Assembly: GCF_009497775.1 (NCBI RefSeq)
Contig: NZ_CP031012.1
Span: forward strand, 124,001 to 188,000
DNA from: Alcaligenes faecalis
GTDB lineage: Bacteria > Pseudomonadota > Gammaproteobacteria > Burkholderiales > Burkholderiaceae_B
DNA length: 64,000 nucleotides
Direction: 5' to 3'
Part shown: piece by piece, positions 1 to 8,661 of the stretch
Position numbering within the stretch: the first letter of the stretch is position 1
How the letters are laid out: the number at the start of each line of letters is the position of its first letter
Notes under the pieces: model-generated
Database searches by the model: none
What the model was told of the DNA's origin: nothing
What the model saw: only the letters and a program-made list of their open reading frames with translations
Made by a program: the position numbers and the translations under genes

Positions 1-1
1 T

Positions 2-961
2 GGCTTCATCGACCGATTGTTGATTGATCGGGATGAGGCCACGCAAGCACAGTGGCTGCCGTTGGCAGGCCAAGGAGCGATCTTTGGCAATGCCACAACC
101 GAGACTGGCTTGGGCGCTGTCGGACAACTGCAAACCACGCTGGAGCCTGATGCCGAGCAGGCCGGGCAATGGCGCTTGAATGGCCGCAAGTTCTACAGCA
201 CTGGCACTTTGTACGCGGATTGGGTCACCGTGGTGGCCCGCAGTACCCGGACGGGGCAGGAAGATGAAACGGTACATGCCGTGGTTGCCACCGACCAGGA
301 GGGTGTGGAGCGTCTGGATGACTGGCATGGCTTTGGACAAAGGCTGACGGGCTCTGGCACAACGGTACTGACAGATGTGCTCGTGCCCGAGAGCGCCATC
401 ATCCGTTTTCCACGTCAGGAACCCACGCCTTTGGTGGCCTACTTTCAACTGGTGCATTTGGCGACCCTGGCAGGTATTGCCCAAGCCTTGCAGCGTGATG
501 CTGTGGCCTATGTACAGGACCGCAAACGCGTCTTTAGCCATGGCAGTGCGGCGCTGCCCAAGGACGACCCTTTGGTGCAGCATATTGTGGGAGAGCTGGC
601 CAGCACGGCTTATATCGCCCAACTGGCGGTACGTGATGTGGCGGCTCATTTGCAAAACATTGCGGATCAGCGGCAGGCGGGTGTGGAGATTTCCCGCGAA
701 ACCTTGGATGCTCTGGAACTGCGAACGGCACAGGCGCAAGTGGCGGTGGTGGAGCCAGTCTTGCGGGCAGCCACGCGCTTGTTCGATGTAGGTGGCTCTA
801 CGGCCTTGGAGGAGTCCCGTCGTCTGGATAGACATTGGCGTAATGCGCGAGCTTTGGCTTCGCATAATCCGGTGATCTACAAGGCTCGTTCGGTGGGGGA
901 TATTTTGCTGAACGAGGCCGAGCCTGTGTACTACTGGCATGTGGGGACCAAGGAGAGTTGA
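2..961 (+). CDS. SfnB/DszC-like acyl-CoA dehydrogenase family flavoprotein (5' partial)
   Basis: The reading frame is open from the left edge of the window, so the N-terminus is missing and the TTG at 17 is not a real start. The visible 319 residues match the middle and C-terminal domains of the acyl-CoA dehydrogenase fold. A beta-domain stretch reads GNATTETG, and a helical C-terminal domain ends with a conserved-looking RHWRNARALASHNPVIYKAR segment. That ending is typical of the DszC/SfnB branch, which uses reduced flavin and O2 to oxidise organosulfur compounds instead of dehydrogenating acyl-CoAs. The neighbours on the opposite strand (FMN reductase, SsuD-type monooxygenase) support a role in scavenging sulfur from sulfones or sulfonates. 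The exact substrate cannot be read from sequence. The gene is convergent with the amidohydrolase, and a hairpin terminator follows it. Confidence 0.75.
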   Translation, partial: GFIDRLLIDRDEATQAQWLPLAGQGAIFGNATTETGLGAVGQLQTTLEPDAEQAGQWRLNGRKFYSTGTLYADWVTVVARSTRTGQEDETVHAVVATDQEGVERLDDWHGFGQRLTGSGTTVLTDVLVPESAIIRFPRQEPTPLVAYFQLVHLATLAGIAQALQRDAVAYVQDRKRVFSHGSAALPKDDPLVQHIVGELASTAYIAQLAVRDVAAHLQNIADQRQAGVEISRETLDALELRTAQAQVAVVEPVLRAATRLFDVGGSTALEESRRLDRHWRNARALASHNPVIYKARSVGDILLNEAEPVYYWHVGTKES

Positions 962-1000
962 GGCTATGCGGCCAGTGACAGGGCCGCCTCTTGGAAACAC

Positions 1001-1031
1001 AAAGGGCACGAATCATTCGTGCCCTTTTGCT
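1001..1031 (+). terminator. Rho-independent terminator after the flavoprotein gene
   Basis: An inverted repeat AAAGGGCACGAAT / ATTCGTGCCCTTT lies 40 bp past the TGA stop and runs into a T-rich stretch. The arms are perfect, so the real stem is about 11 bp with a small loop. Confidence 0.75.
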
Positions 1032-1150
1032 TGGTACGCTCGGAGATCTGAGGATTGACGAGAAGCAAGCAGACTGTGGCGCTATCGCTAGTGCCCCCTT
1101 GGGGTGTTTTGGGGCGGGGATGTCGATAGGCTCCAAGGAGCACCATCAAA

Positions 1151-1174
1151 GAGGGGCGATTGTCTCGCCCTTTT
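1151..1174. terminator. Short bidirectional terminator between convergent genes
   Basis: GGGCGA / TCGCCC arms enclose a 5-nt loop. TTTT follows on the plus strand and CTCTTTG on the minus strand. It lies between the convergent flavoprotein and amidohydrolase genes. The stem is short, so the call is tentative. Confidence 0.45.
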
Positions 1175-1237
1175 GGTGTGCATTTTGTTCTACACCTGAC
1201 GCTTGTATGTAATGAGTCAGAGGCCACCGGCCTCACC

Positions 1238-2095
1238 TTACCTGGGCAGCTGAAACAGCCTGGCCGCATTGCCATAAAACAGCTTGTCCAGAATTGCATC
1301 CTTGAAACCCAACTGCTGGAAGTCCTCAATACTCTGGCGAATCGGGCGGAAGGTGTAGGACGAACCAAACAGCAATTGCTCGGACAGAAAGCTGTTGGCT
1401 GCCTGCACATAGCCCTCATTACCTGGCTGGAAAATGTACATATCTGGCACCAGATGCACGTTCTCGTGCAGAAAGGCCAGGCCTATGGCCTGCTGCACAT
1501 TGGGCCAATAGCCGTGATAGACCACCAAAGGCAGATCCGGGAAGGCTTTGGCCACTTTGGCCAGCCCGGCCGGGTCGTTATAGCGTGGGTCCGGTGTGGT
1601 GGGGCCGCTCATCAAAAAGACGGGCACTTTCAGGTGCCGGGCCAGCTCGTAAACCGGCCAGTAAATCGGGTCATCGGGGTGACGTGCTGGAACACCAAAA
1701 CCCGGCTCGATATCAATGCCGGACAAGCCCAGTTCCTTGATGGCGCGTTCCGCCTCGGCCAGGGCTTCCTGCTCGCCTTGCAGGGTCGGGTCTATACCGG
1801 CAATGCCCAGCAATTCTTCGTGTCCATGCACGATCTGGTGAATGGTGTCGTTGGGCAAGTGTTGCGATGGCGTGTGGCGGCCTACGACTACCGCTTTGCT
1901 CAGCCCAGCCTGACGCACTTCTTCCAGAAAGCCCTCCTGGCTCAGCGACTTTTCAAAGTGGGTATCGCTGCCACGAGTGCCTACGCGGCGGTTCAGCCAA
2001 CGAGCAGTGGCGTGTTCTGGCGAGCCGGGTTCAGCCCCGAAAAACTTGTGCAGGAAGGCAGGTCGGCAACGCAGATCGATTATTTTTTGGCTCAT
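1238..2095 (-). CDS. Amidohydrolase family (Amidohydro_2) protein
   Basis: A 285-residue protein with the TIM-barrel pattern of the amidohydrolase-2 superfamily (metal-dependent hydrolases and decarboxylases). It opens with [12 protein letters not shown], a degenerate form of the usual DxHxH metal motif. Later parts include [14 protein letters not shown], where a barrel histidine is expected, and a C-terminal [11 protein letters not shown] segment typical of the family's last strand. The weak N-terminal motif may mean altered metal binding. The start ATG overlaps the stop of the SsuD-like monooxygenase by 4 nt (ATGA), so it is translationally coupled as the last gene of a three-gene operon. 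It may process a product of sulfonate oxidation, but this is inferred from position only. Confidence 0.7.
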   Translation of the reverse strand: MSQKIIDLRCRPAFLHKFFGAEPGSPEHATARWLNRRVGTRGSDTHFEKSLSQEGFLEEVRQAGLSKAVVVGRHTPSQHLPNDTIHQIVHGHEELLGIAGIDPTLQGEQEALAEAERAIKELGLSGIDIEPGFGVPARHPDDPIYWPVYELARHLKVPVFLMSGPTTPDPRYNDPAGLAKVAKAFPDLPLVVYHGYWPNVQQAIGLAFLHENVHLVPDMYIFQPGNEGYVQAANSFLSEQLLFGSSYTFRPIRQSIEDFQQLGFKDAILDKLFYGNAARLFQLPR

Positions 2096-3252
2096 GATGC
2101 AGAAGAAAGTTGCTGGTTTTGAACACCGCGCGCGTCAAAGGCGCCGCCGGTCTGGGCGCGATCACTGACGGTGACGGCGCGTTTGCCCAGAAGTGGAAAC
2201 ACCAGCTCGGCAAAGCGTATGGACTCTTCCAGATGCGGATAGCCCGAGAGCACAAAGGAGTCCGCGCCCAGATCTATGTATTCCTGCAAGCGCTGGGCCA
2301 CGGTCTGGGCATCGCCTACCAGGGCGGTGCCTGCTCCGCCCCGTACCAGCCCCACGCCTGCCCACAGATTGGGCGAGACTTCCAGCTGATCGCGACGGCC
2401 ACCATGCAAGGCGGCCATGCGTTTCTGGCCTACCGAGTCCATGCTGGCGTAATTGGCCTGTGCCTTGGCAATGTCCTCGTCCGTTAATTTGCTGATCAGG
2501 CGATCCGCCTCGGCCCAGGCTTCTTCATTGGTTTCGCGCACAATCACGTGCAGGCGCACGCCCAGCCTTAATTTGCGACCACGGGCGGCGGCACGGCGGC
2601 GGATGTCCTCAAACTTCTTGCCCACCGCAGCCGGTGGCTCGCCCCAGGTCAGGTAGGCATCGACATGCTCGGCAGCCAGCTCGTGTGCGGCGTCCGAAGA
2701 GCCGCCAAAGTACAAGGGTGGATAGGGTTTTTGCACAGGCGGAAAGAAGTTGCGGCCGTTCTTTACCTGGAAGTGCTTGCCCTGAAAATTCACAGTTTCG
2801 CCAGAGAGCAATTGACGCCAGATCGTCAGATATTCATTGGCGTATTCGTAGCGGGAATCGTGGTCCAGAAACACGCCTTCGGCTGCCAGTTCAGTGGCAT
2901 CGCCGCCGGGCACCACATTCAGCAGCAAACGGCCATGCAGGGCCTGGTCCAAGGACGCTGCCTGACGTGCGCTGGAGACGGGTGCGCCCAAAGAGGTGCG
3001 CAGTGCCACCAGTAGCTTGATGCGCTGGGTAACAGGAACCAGGCTGGCCGCCACCACCCAAGGGTCCAGGCAAGAGGCTCCGGTAGGAATCAGCAAGCCG
3101 TCATAACCCAGGTTCTCGCTGGTGACGGCAATGCTGCGCAGATACTCGTTGGTGGGGGCACGGCCAAAGTCGGATTTGCCCAGATAACGGGTGTCGCCCG
3201 AAGTGGGCAGGAACCAGAAAATATCGGGCGTGGTGGAGGTAATTTGGCTCAT
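2092..3252 (-). CDS. ssuD: FMNH2-dependent alkanesulfonate monooxygenase (SsuD family)
   Basis: 386 residues, the usual size for SsuD. The N-terminus ([16 protein letters not shown]) and the [19 protein letters not shown] segment are typical of SsuD/SfnG-type class C flavin monooxygenases. Further family blocks are [36 protein letters not shown] and the C-terminal [21 protein letters not shown]. The enzyme should use reduced FMN from the neighbouring reductase to cleave C-S bonds of alkanesulfonates and release sulfite and an aldehyde. It overlaps the reductase upstream and the amidohydrolase downstream by 4 nt each, indicating tight coupling. No ssuABC transporter is visible, so uptake must be encoded elsewhere. 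SsuD, MsuD and SfnG are hard to separate by eye. Confidence 0.85.
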   Translation of the reverse strand: MSQITSTTPDIFWFLPTSGDTRYLGKSDFGRAPTNEYLRSIAVTSENLGYDGLLIPTGASCLDPWVVAASLVPVTQRIKLLVALRTSLGAPVSSARQAASLDQALHGRLLLNVVPGGDATELAAEGVFLDHDSRYEYANEYLTIWRQLLSGETVNFQGKHFQVKNGRNFFPPVQKPYPPLYFGGSSDAAHELAAEHVDAYLTWGEPPAAVGKKFEDIRRRAAARGRKLRLGVRLHVIVRETNEEAWAEADRLISKLTDEDIAKAQANYASMDSVGQKRMAALHGGRRDQLEVSPNLWAGVGLVRGGAGTALVGDAQTVAQRLQEYIDLGADSFVLSGYPHLEESIRFAELVFPLLGKRAVTVSDRAQTGGAFDARGVQNQQLSSAS

Positions 3253-3836
3253 GCTGCCTGAGCCTCCAGAACGGTATTTTGCAGCGGCAAACGCGCTTGA
3301 ATGCTGTGCAGCACAGGTACGGCCAGATCAACGGTGCGTTGGATGTGCTGTTGCAGGGCGGCGCTGCTGACTTCGCCATCCTGAATCTCTTCAGGCGTGG
3401 CATAGACCCCGATGGGCAAGGTCAGAGACTGGAAGAAGCTGAAGAGGGGACGCAGCTGATGTTCGATGACCAGGGCATGGCGCTGACTGCCGCCAGTGGC
3501 GGCCAGCAGCACAGGCGTGCCGTTCAGGGCATTCATGTTGACCAGATCGAACAGGTGCTTGAGCAGGCCCGGAATGCCTGCGCGAAAGATGGGCGAGCCC
3601 ACGATCAGAAAGTCGGCCTGCTCAATGGCCTGGATGGCCTGATGCGCGTGGGCGGGCAAGGCGTCGGTGGACAGGGCCGCGCCCAGTTCGGGCAGCAGGC
3701 TGACCAGCTCGATGTTTTGCACGTCCAGTGCCAGTTGATCGTTCAGTGTGTCGCGCAGCGCGTCCAGCAGCACTTGGGTGCGGGAGGGACGGTGCAGGCT
3801 TCCATTCACAATAACGGTTTTCAGAGGGCGGCTCAT
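3249..3836 (-). CDS. NADPH-dependent FMN reductase (SsuE/MsuE type)
   Basis: 195 residues from the ATG at 3836, which has AAGGAA 5 nt upstream. The frame extends to 3902 but without a ribosome binding site. The flavodoxin-like fold is clear: N-terminal [20 protein letters not shown] is the phosphate-binding loop, and [22 protein letters not shown] is the FMN reductase signature around residue 80. It should reduce FMN with NAD(P)H and pass FMNH2 to the monooxygenase encoded 4 nt downstream, and perhaps also to the flavoprotein at the left edge. It is the first gene of the minus-strand sulfur operon, so the promoter should lie in the 444-bp gap upstream, shared with the dioxygenase gene. Confidence 0.85.
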   Translation of the reverse strand: MSRPLKTVIVNGSLHRPSRTQVLLDALRDTLNDQLALDVQNIELVSLLPELGAALSTDALPAHAHQAIQAIEQADFLIVGSPIFRAGIPGLLKHLFDLVNMNALNGTPVLLAATGGSQRHALVIEHQLRPLFSFFQSLTLPIGVYATPEEIQDGEVSSAALQQHIQRTVDLAVPVLHSIQARLPLQNTVLEAQAA

Positions 3837-4126
3837 GGCAATTCCTTGCAGTGAAATCAGGACAAGGTGCCGCCAGAAAACGGGGGCACCTGTGCGAGTC
3901 AATGCCTTGTATTACATGCCTGATCGCCGCCGCCACGAAAGACAATTCGCTCATGTGTTTATGGCCGATAAGCGTCCTTACTCTTTTGATTTGCTTATGA
4001 AAATCAGTATTGTTGAATGTGAAAAAATGAGCTGCCAAATGGCATGAATATGAAGAGTGTCAGGAGTCAAGCGAAGAGTCTGCTGCCTATGTTTTTCGGG
4101 GGCAGAAAAGCTGATCGGAACAGGAG

Positions 4127-4174
4127 TGCCAGAACTGGATAATGCGCAGCTGTGTTGTGCCAGAGCTGGATAGT
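4127..4174 (+). promoter_or_regulatory. 17-bp direct repeat, probable AraC-family operator
   Basis: TGCCAGARCTGGATARY occurs twice, at 4127-4143 and 4158-4174, exactly 31 bp apart (about three helical turns). Each copy contains the small inverted repeat CCAG-NN-CTGG. It lies about 110 bp upstream of the dioxygenase start, and an AraC-family regulator is encoded just beyond that gene. Direct repeats on one helix face are the usual AraC/XylS site layout. The rest of the 444-bp gap (3837-4280) is AT-rich and must hold both divergent promoters; I could not assign -10/-35 boxes with confidence. Confidence 0.6.
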
Positions 4175-4280
4175 TCGGTGCCAAATGAATCCATAGAATG
4201 AAAACAAGCCAATCCGGGGGGATTGGCATCCGACTGTGTCATACACGCAGCGGTTTTTATTTCTATGAGAGAGACAAGTC

Positions 4281-4793
4281 ATGACTCAAAACAGCACCCC
4301 ACCCTACATCGAGATCGAAAAGCGCATCGACAAGGTACGCGACGAATACGCTCTGGTTGAAGGCCACTTCGATACGTCTGAAGAAACCTCCCCCTGGATT
4401 CCCTTCGGCCCCAATATCTGGCTGCGTCACTTGAGCTTTGATATTCGCAACAACACCTCGGTGCACATCATGCGTGCCGACAAGGGTGGTTCTTTGGGGC
4501 GTCACCGTCACCGCGCTGTGGTGACCGGCTACATCCTGTCGGGCAGCCTGCGTTACGAGGAATACGATTGGGTGGCTCGCGCCGGCCATTACATCCACGA
4601 AAGCCCCGGCCGCACGCACACGCTGGTGTCCGATGAAGGCATGGAAACCCTGTTCCACCTGGGCACGCCTATCGAGTTCCTGGACGAGAACGACAACATC
4701 CTGGAAATCATTGATGTGTTCTGGATGATCGACCACTACACCAGCTACTGTAAGAAGCACAATCTGCCCATCAACCAGTCCATGTTCATCTAA
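4281..4793 (+). CDS. 2,4'-dihydroxyacetophenone dioxygenase family cupin protein
   Basis: 170 residues forming a single cupin of the ChrR/DAD type. Motif 1 is HRHRAVVTGYILSGSLRYEE, supplying two metal-ligand histidines and a glutamate. Motif 2 includes GHYIHESPGRTHTLVSDEG. The known family member cleaves the C-C bond of 2,4'-dihydroxyacetophenone with O2 to give 4-hydroxybenzoate and formate using iron. Length and whole-protein pattern fit that enzyme well. The gene is preceded by GAGAGAC and by a direct-repeat operator, and it is convergent with an AraC regulator whose stop codon overlaps its own. No other 4-hydroxyacetophenone pathway genes are next to it, so the physiological substrate is not certain. 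Confidence 0.75.
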   Translation: MTQNSTPPYIEIEKRIDKVRDEYALVEGHFDTSEETSPWIPFGPNIWLRHLSFDIRNNTSVHIMRADKGGSLGRHRHRAVVTGYILSGSLRYEEYDWVARAGHYIHESPGRTHTLVSDEGMETLFHLGTPIEFLDENDNILEIIDVFWMIDHYTSYCKKHNLPINQSMFI

Positions 4794-5797
4794 GACTGTT
4801 TGAGGCTTGTGTGCCGTGTCTGCCCCGTTTGATGGGGCAGCTCCTGGAAGCGTTGCTGATAGTAGGCAGAAAACCGCCCCAGATGCCCAAAGCCATGTGC
4901 CAGGGCCACTTCGGTGACGTTGGGGCGGGGTCGGCTTTGCAGCACCTGATGGGCGGCGTCCAGACGCAGATTGCGTACCCAGCTCATGGGGGACTGCTTG
5001 TAGTGACGACGGCACAGCAGATGCAGGAAGCGGGGACTCACACCCGCTGCCTGAGCCAGATCATCCAGTGAGATGTTGCTGTGTAAATGCGCCAGCACAT
5101 AGTTCCTGGCCTGGAGCAGACGCATTTGCCCTGCCCGGGCTGCGGCTCCCATGGATTCATCCACCAGAGCCTGCACAGCCTGTTCGTCGGCGGGATGACA
5201 CAGCAGGAATAAAGCCAGGCTGCTTTCAATATGCTGCGTCCAGCTGGCCGAACGGTCGCTGTGTTGCGCCGGGAGCAGAAGCAGGTGCTGGATGAGGTTG
5301 GCCCATTGCGGGCCCATACAGGGGTCCAGCTTGTAGACACAGCCTCGGGTCATGCCCTCTTGTGCCAGAGTCTGGTGGCCCACGCCATCAAACAGGCTGT
5401 AGGGGATTTTCACGATCAGCTGTTCGCAACCGGCCTGCCACAAGGTGCGCACATGATGGCGGGGGGATACTACTGCAATATCGCCGGGATAGGCTGTTAA
5501 TTTGTGATGGCCATCGCTGATGAATTCGGCCGTGCCCTGCAAGGGCATTTGCACCAGACAGAAGTCTCCGAAAGCATCGGCCTGGATTTCCACTTCAGCA
5601 CCGTAACCCAGCCGCATCAGGCTGATCTGGTCTATATCGCGGCGGTACAGGCTGGTGTTGATGCGCCCGCGACCCCAATGCAGGGCATGCCGGGAAATGG
5701 CCCGGCTAAGTGGCTGATGAGACAGCTCGGCGCTGTGGGAATGAAAGATTGGATGACGGTACAACACCGACAGATCCAAGCCATTTTCTGCCGACAT
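4790..5797 (-). CDS. AraC-family transcriptional regulator
   Basis: 335 residues from the ATG at 5797, which has AAGGGG 6 nt upstream. An in-frame ATG eight codons earlier lacks such a site. The N-terminal half resembles the AraC-binding-like effector domain (PLQGTAEFISDGHHKLTAYPGDIAVVSPRH). The C-terminal 100 residues carry two helix-turn-helix motifs: ISLDDLAQAAGVSPRFLHLLCRRHY, then NVTEVALAHGFGHLGRFSAYYQQRF, the AraC signature. It is convergent with the aryl-ketone dioxygenase and shares the stop region, so it probably controls that gene through the 17-bp direct repeat at 4127-4174. Its own upstream region (5798-6022) is AT-rich with no obvious operator. Confidence 0.85.
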   Translation of the reverse strand: MSAENGLDLSVLYRHPIFHSHSAELSHQPLSRAISRHALHWGRGRINTSLYRRDIDQISLMRLGYGAEVEIQADAFGDFCLVQMPLQGTAEFISDGHHKLTAYPGDIAVVSPRHHVRTLWQAGCEQLIVKIPYSLFDGVGHQTLAQEGMTRGCVYKLDPCMGPQWANLIQHLLLLPAQHSDRSASWTQHIESSLALFLLCHPADEQAVQALVDESMGAAARAGQMRLLQARNYVLAHLHSNISLDDLAQAAGVSPRFLHLLCRRHYKQSPMSWVRNLRLDAAHQVLQSRPRPNVTEVALAHGFGHLGRFSAYYQQRFQELPHQTGQTRHTSLKQS

Positions 5798-6022
5798 TGG
5801 GAACCCCTTGTTCCAGAGCATAAGGATGCGCGTGACCAGTGCCTAGTGTAGAAGTTGCGCGGCTAGGCGGGCATGGGGGCTATCCCTGATCGGGGTTTGA
5901 TGGTTTTAGAATATTCTTTATTTACAGATAGATAGACGGCATTCTGTTTTATTTAAGTTTAAAAGAAGCTGTCTGTTTTTTGGTGCTGTGGTTGAGGTCT
6001 GAAGAAGTCGGCAGCAGGAGTT

Positions 6023-6508
6023 TTATCGCCCCTGTGCCCGATCCCCTTTCAAGGTCATGACAGCGCTTTCCACCGTAGCAATCATCTTGCCGTCTTCGCG
6101 CTGGATCTCACAGCGGTAATGGCTGATGCTGCGTCCGCGATGCGTGGCCCAGGCCCGGGCTTGCAGCCGTTCTTGCCAGACCGGGCGTAGAAAGGTGGCT
6201 TTCAGATCAATGCTGGTAAAGCTTTCGCCTTCCTGCATCAAGGTGGAATGGGCCGTGCCGATGGCGGCATCGGCCAGTTCGCACAAAAGGCCGCCATGTA
6301 CAGTGCCCTGCTGGTTGCCATGCAAGGCAGCATCAGCGTCCAGCTCCAGCGTGGCGCTGGCTTCAGCTATAGCCGTAATGCGAAAGTTCAGCAGCCGGGA
6401 GATTGCTGTGGGGTAACGCATATGCGTGTGCTCGCCATCGGTCAGCGTGCCATCCAGTTGGCGTTGCAGATACTCCAGTACAGGCAAATGGCGAGATGAG
6501 CTTGGCAT
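6023..6508 (-). CDS. PaaI-family hotdog thioesterase
   Basis: 161 residues with the hotdog-fold signature NQQGTVHGGLLCELADAAIGTAHSTL around residues 65-92, followed by SIDLKATFLRPVWQERLQARA, the second conserved strand of the PaaI/YbgC group. It should hydrolyse acyl- or aryl-CoA thioesters in the cytoplasm. The substrate cannot be told from sequence. It stands alone between the AraC regulator and the TauE-type permease, with 176 bp of non-coding sequence upstream. The N-terminal 30 residues are longer than the core domain and carry no recognised motif. Confidence 0.75.
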   Translation of the reverse strand: MPSSSRHLPVLEYLQRQLDGTLTDGEHTHMRYPTAISRLLNFRITAIAEASATLELDADAALHGNQQGTVHGGLLCELADAAIGTAHSTLMQEGESFTSIDLKATFLRPVWQERLQARAWATHRGRSISHYRCEIQREDGKMIATVESAVMTLKGDRAQGR

Positions 6509-6684
6509 GGTGGTTCCAGTTGGAATAGATGATTTGAGAGTCTTGGGAATACTTGCAGCGAGGGTATGGGCTGCTCGATGATCAAAGGTTCAGGCGTGAT
6601 CTGGAAAGCCGTCTTGGTCAGCCCCAACTTGCTTGCTGACCCGATCCGACCCGGCAAGTAGCGACAATTACCTTGTGCTCTGCC

Positions 6685-7431
6685 TCAAACAAAGGGTCGG
6701 ATGATTAGCTGCAAACCCAGCACAGCCAGAAACAGCAACAAGCATTGCTTGAAGCGACGCGGGCTGATGCGTACGCGGATCTTTTGTCCCAGCCACATAC
6801 CCAGCAAAGAAGGAATAATCACCAAGGTCGACATGCCTAGCTGATTGAGCTTGAACACATCGTGCATGAACAGGCCACCCGCCAGCGCGATTGTAGAGAT
6901 CGTGAAGGACAGCCCCAAGGCTTGCACCAGCTCGTCTTTATCCAGATTCAGGGCTTGCAGATAGGGCACGGCAGGCATTACAAAAACGCCGGTAATGCCG
7001 GTGACGATACCGGTCACCAGACCAATCAAGGGTGAAAGCCAGGGTTCGAAGCGGGGTGACACGGTCAGGGCGGGGGCGATAAGGGCATAGCCTGCGTAAA
7101 CCAGCAGTGCAATGCCCAAGGCCATGCCCGATAGCTGTGGCGAGGTATTGGCCAGCAGCGATGAGCCCCAGAGCGTGCCCAGCACAATGGTCAGCATCAT
7201 GGACCAGAGCCTGCGCAGCAAAGCCAGCATGGACGGCCCGGCAAAGCATTGCCAGACATTGGTGATGAAAGAAGGCAGCACCAGCAAGGCGGCGGCCGAG
7301 GCGGGTGACATCACCAGACCCAGCAAGCTCATGGCGGCCGTAGGCAGGCCCATGCCGGTAATGCCTTTGACCATGCCCGCTACCAGGAAGGTGGCGCCGA
7401 TCAGAAGAAGGAAAGAGAGTGATTCGTTCAT
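6685..7431 (-). CDS. TauE/SafE family permease (sulfite exporter-like)
   Basis: 248 residues from ATG 7431; the frame also extends 11 codons up to a GTG at 7464. About eight hydrophobic segments are visible. The family pattern near the N-terminus reads FLVAGMVKGITGMGLPT, repeated in the second half as LIGLVTGIVTGITGVFVMP. These paired glycine-rich motifs are the hallmark of the TauE/SafE (UPF0721) family, whose members export sulfite or sulfoacetate or carry other organic anions across the inner membrane. A LysR regulator is encoded divergently 89 bp away. Its nearness to the sulfonate genes is suggestive, but the two clusters are separated by other genes. Confidence 0.8.
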   Translation of the reverse strand: MNESLSFLLLIGATFLVAGMVKGITGMGLPTAAMSLLGLVMSPASAAALLVLPSFITNVWQCFAGPSMLALLRRLWSMMLTIVLGTLWGSSLLANTSPQLSGMALGIALLVYAGYALIAPALTVSPRFEPWLSPLIGLVTGIVTGITGVFVMPAVPYLQALNLDKDELVQALGLSFTISTIALAGGLFMHDVFKLNQLGMSTLVIIPSLLGMWLGQKIRVRISPRRFKQCLLLFLAVLGLQLIIRPFV

Positions 7432-7485
7432 GCCTGTATTGAAGCGTGGCAGGCCGGTGTACACAATGTGGATTTAAGACGGTAT

Positions 7486-7504
7486 CCTTCGGTTTATCCG
7501 AAGG
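7486..7504. promoter_or_regulatory. Palindrome between permease and LysR gene, candidate LysR operator
   Basis: CCTTCGG-TTTAT-CCGAAGG has perfect 7-bp arms. It is centred in the 89-bp divergent spacer and ends 16 bp before the LysR start. Its position fits autoregulation plus control of the permease gene. It could instead act as an RNA hairpin in the LysR leader, since TTTT follows it. Confidence 0.5.
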
Positions 7505-7520
7505 GTTTTCAGGAGTGGTC

Positions 7521-8414
7521 ATGCGACTGGGGCTGGCAGATCTTCACTTGTTCTTGAGCATTGTGGATGCAGGCAGCATTACACAGGGGGCGGCACGCGC
7601 GAATCTGGCTCTGGCCTCGGCCAGCGAGCGTTTGCGTCGTATCGAGGACGATGCGGGCGTTGCCCTGCTGGAGCGGCTGCCGCGTGGAGTCGTCACCACA
7701 GAAGCGGGTGAGGCGCTGGCCCACCATGCCCGTTTGATGCTGCGTCAGCATGATCTGCTGAAAGGGGAACTGCAGGATTTTGCTGTCGGAGCGCGGGGGA
7801 CCTTGCACCTGTATACGAACACGGCGGCCTTAACCGAATTTCTGCCGTCCCGTCTGGCACCCTGGTTGGCGCAGCGGCCTAATCTGCATATCGAACTGAA
7901 AGAGCGCACCAGCGCAGATATCGCGCGTACAGTTGCTGCGGGTTTGGCCGAGGCCGGTGTGGTGTCGGATGCAGTACAGGCATCGGGGCTGGTGCTGGAG
8001 CCGGTCGCCAAGGATCATTTGGTGCTGATTATGGCTGCGGCTCATCCCTTGGTGGCGCACGGCAAATTGAGCTTGCAGGATGTTCTGCATGAGCCTTTCG
8101 TGGGCCTGATGCCGGGTAATGCCTTGCAGGATCATCTGGACGAACATGCCCGCGCTGCGGGCCATGTTTTGGCGCAGCGCATCCGTATGAAAACCTTTGA
8201 GGGGCTATGCCAGATGGTGGCCCACGGCGTGGGCCTGGGGATTGTGCCGCAAGGCGTAGCCAGCCGCTACAAGCGCCGTCACGGCTTTGTAGCGCGGCCT
8301 TTGAGTGACACTTGGGCCAAGCGCTCCCTGTGCCTGTGTTATCAGGACTGGGACGCCCTATCCAAACCCATGCAGCGCTTGTTGCAGCATTTGGGGTCGA
8401 CGAAGGTCTGCTGA
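7521..8414 (+). CDS. LysR-family transcriptional regulator
   Basis: 297 residues from ATG 7521, preceded by AGGAG at good spacing; the frame is open further upstream without a signal. The N-terminal winged helix-turn-helix is clear (LHLFLSIVDAGSITQGAARANLALASASERLRRIEDDAGVALLERLPRG). The LysR substrate-binding domain follows from about residue 90, ending with the SLCLCYQDWDALSKPMQRLL segment. It is divergent from a TauE/SafE permease, the usual arrangement for a regulator and its target. The co-inducer cannot be inferred. The 247 bp after the stop (8415-8661) hold no gene I can support. Confidence 0.9.
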   Translation: MRLGLADLHLFLSIVDAGSITQGAARANLALASASERLRRIEDDAGVALLERLPRGVVTTEAGEALAHHARLMLRQHDLLKGELQDFAVGARGTLHLYTNTAALTEFLPSRLAPWLAQRPNLHIELKERTSADIARTVAAGLAEAGVVSDAVQASGLVLEPVAKDHLVLIMAAAHPLVAHGKLSLQDVLHEPFVGLMPGNALQDHLDEHARAAGHVLAQRIRMKTFEGLCQMVAHGVGLGIVPQGVASRYKRRHGFVARPLSDTWAKRSLCLCYQDWDALSKPMQRLLQHLGSTKVC

Positions 8415-8661
8415 GTCCAAGCTTTTTGCGGGAGCTTATTCACTGGCTGCTTGCTTTTCAAGTAGCCAGTGGGCAGATGTTAGGCGTAGTCCTCGTGCTG
8501 GTTTCCGCATTTTCCGTCGGCTTCAGCGGCCCGTTTATTTTGTCGCTGGTGCTTTGTAATTCTGTTGGTTGATTACTTACTCTAATGCTGGAGCTTATCT
8601 TTCTGGCTTTCGCTAAGCGCCCGCGAGGACAACGCTGACAAAGAGTGGACTGTTGGTGTAG

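Noticed and set aside
1160..2122. 320-codon plus-strand frame opposite the amidohydrolase
   Set aside because: Antisense shadow of a well-supported gene; no family motif and no ribosome binding site.
4081..4200. Possible sigma-54 promoters (GG-N10-GC matches) upstream of the dioxygenase gene
   Set aside because: The -24 and -12 elements deviate from TGGCAC-N5-TTGC and overlap the direct repeat; not strong enough to call.
8305..8572. Frames overlapping the LysR 3' end with a hydrophobic tail
   Set aside because: They start inside the LysR gene in other frames and lack a start signal; the hydrophobic stretch is not enough to claim a gene or a remnant.
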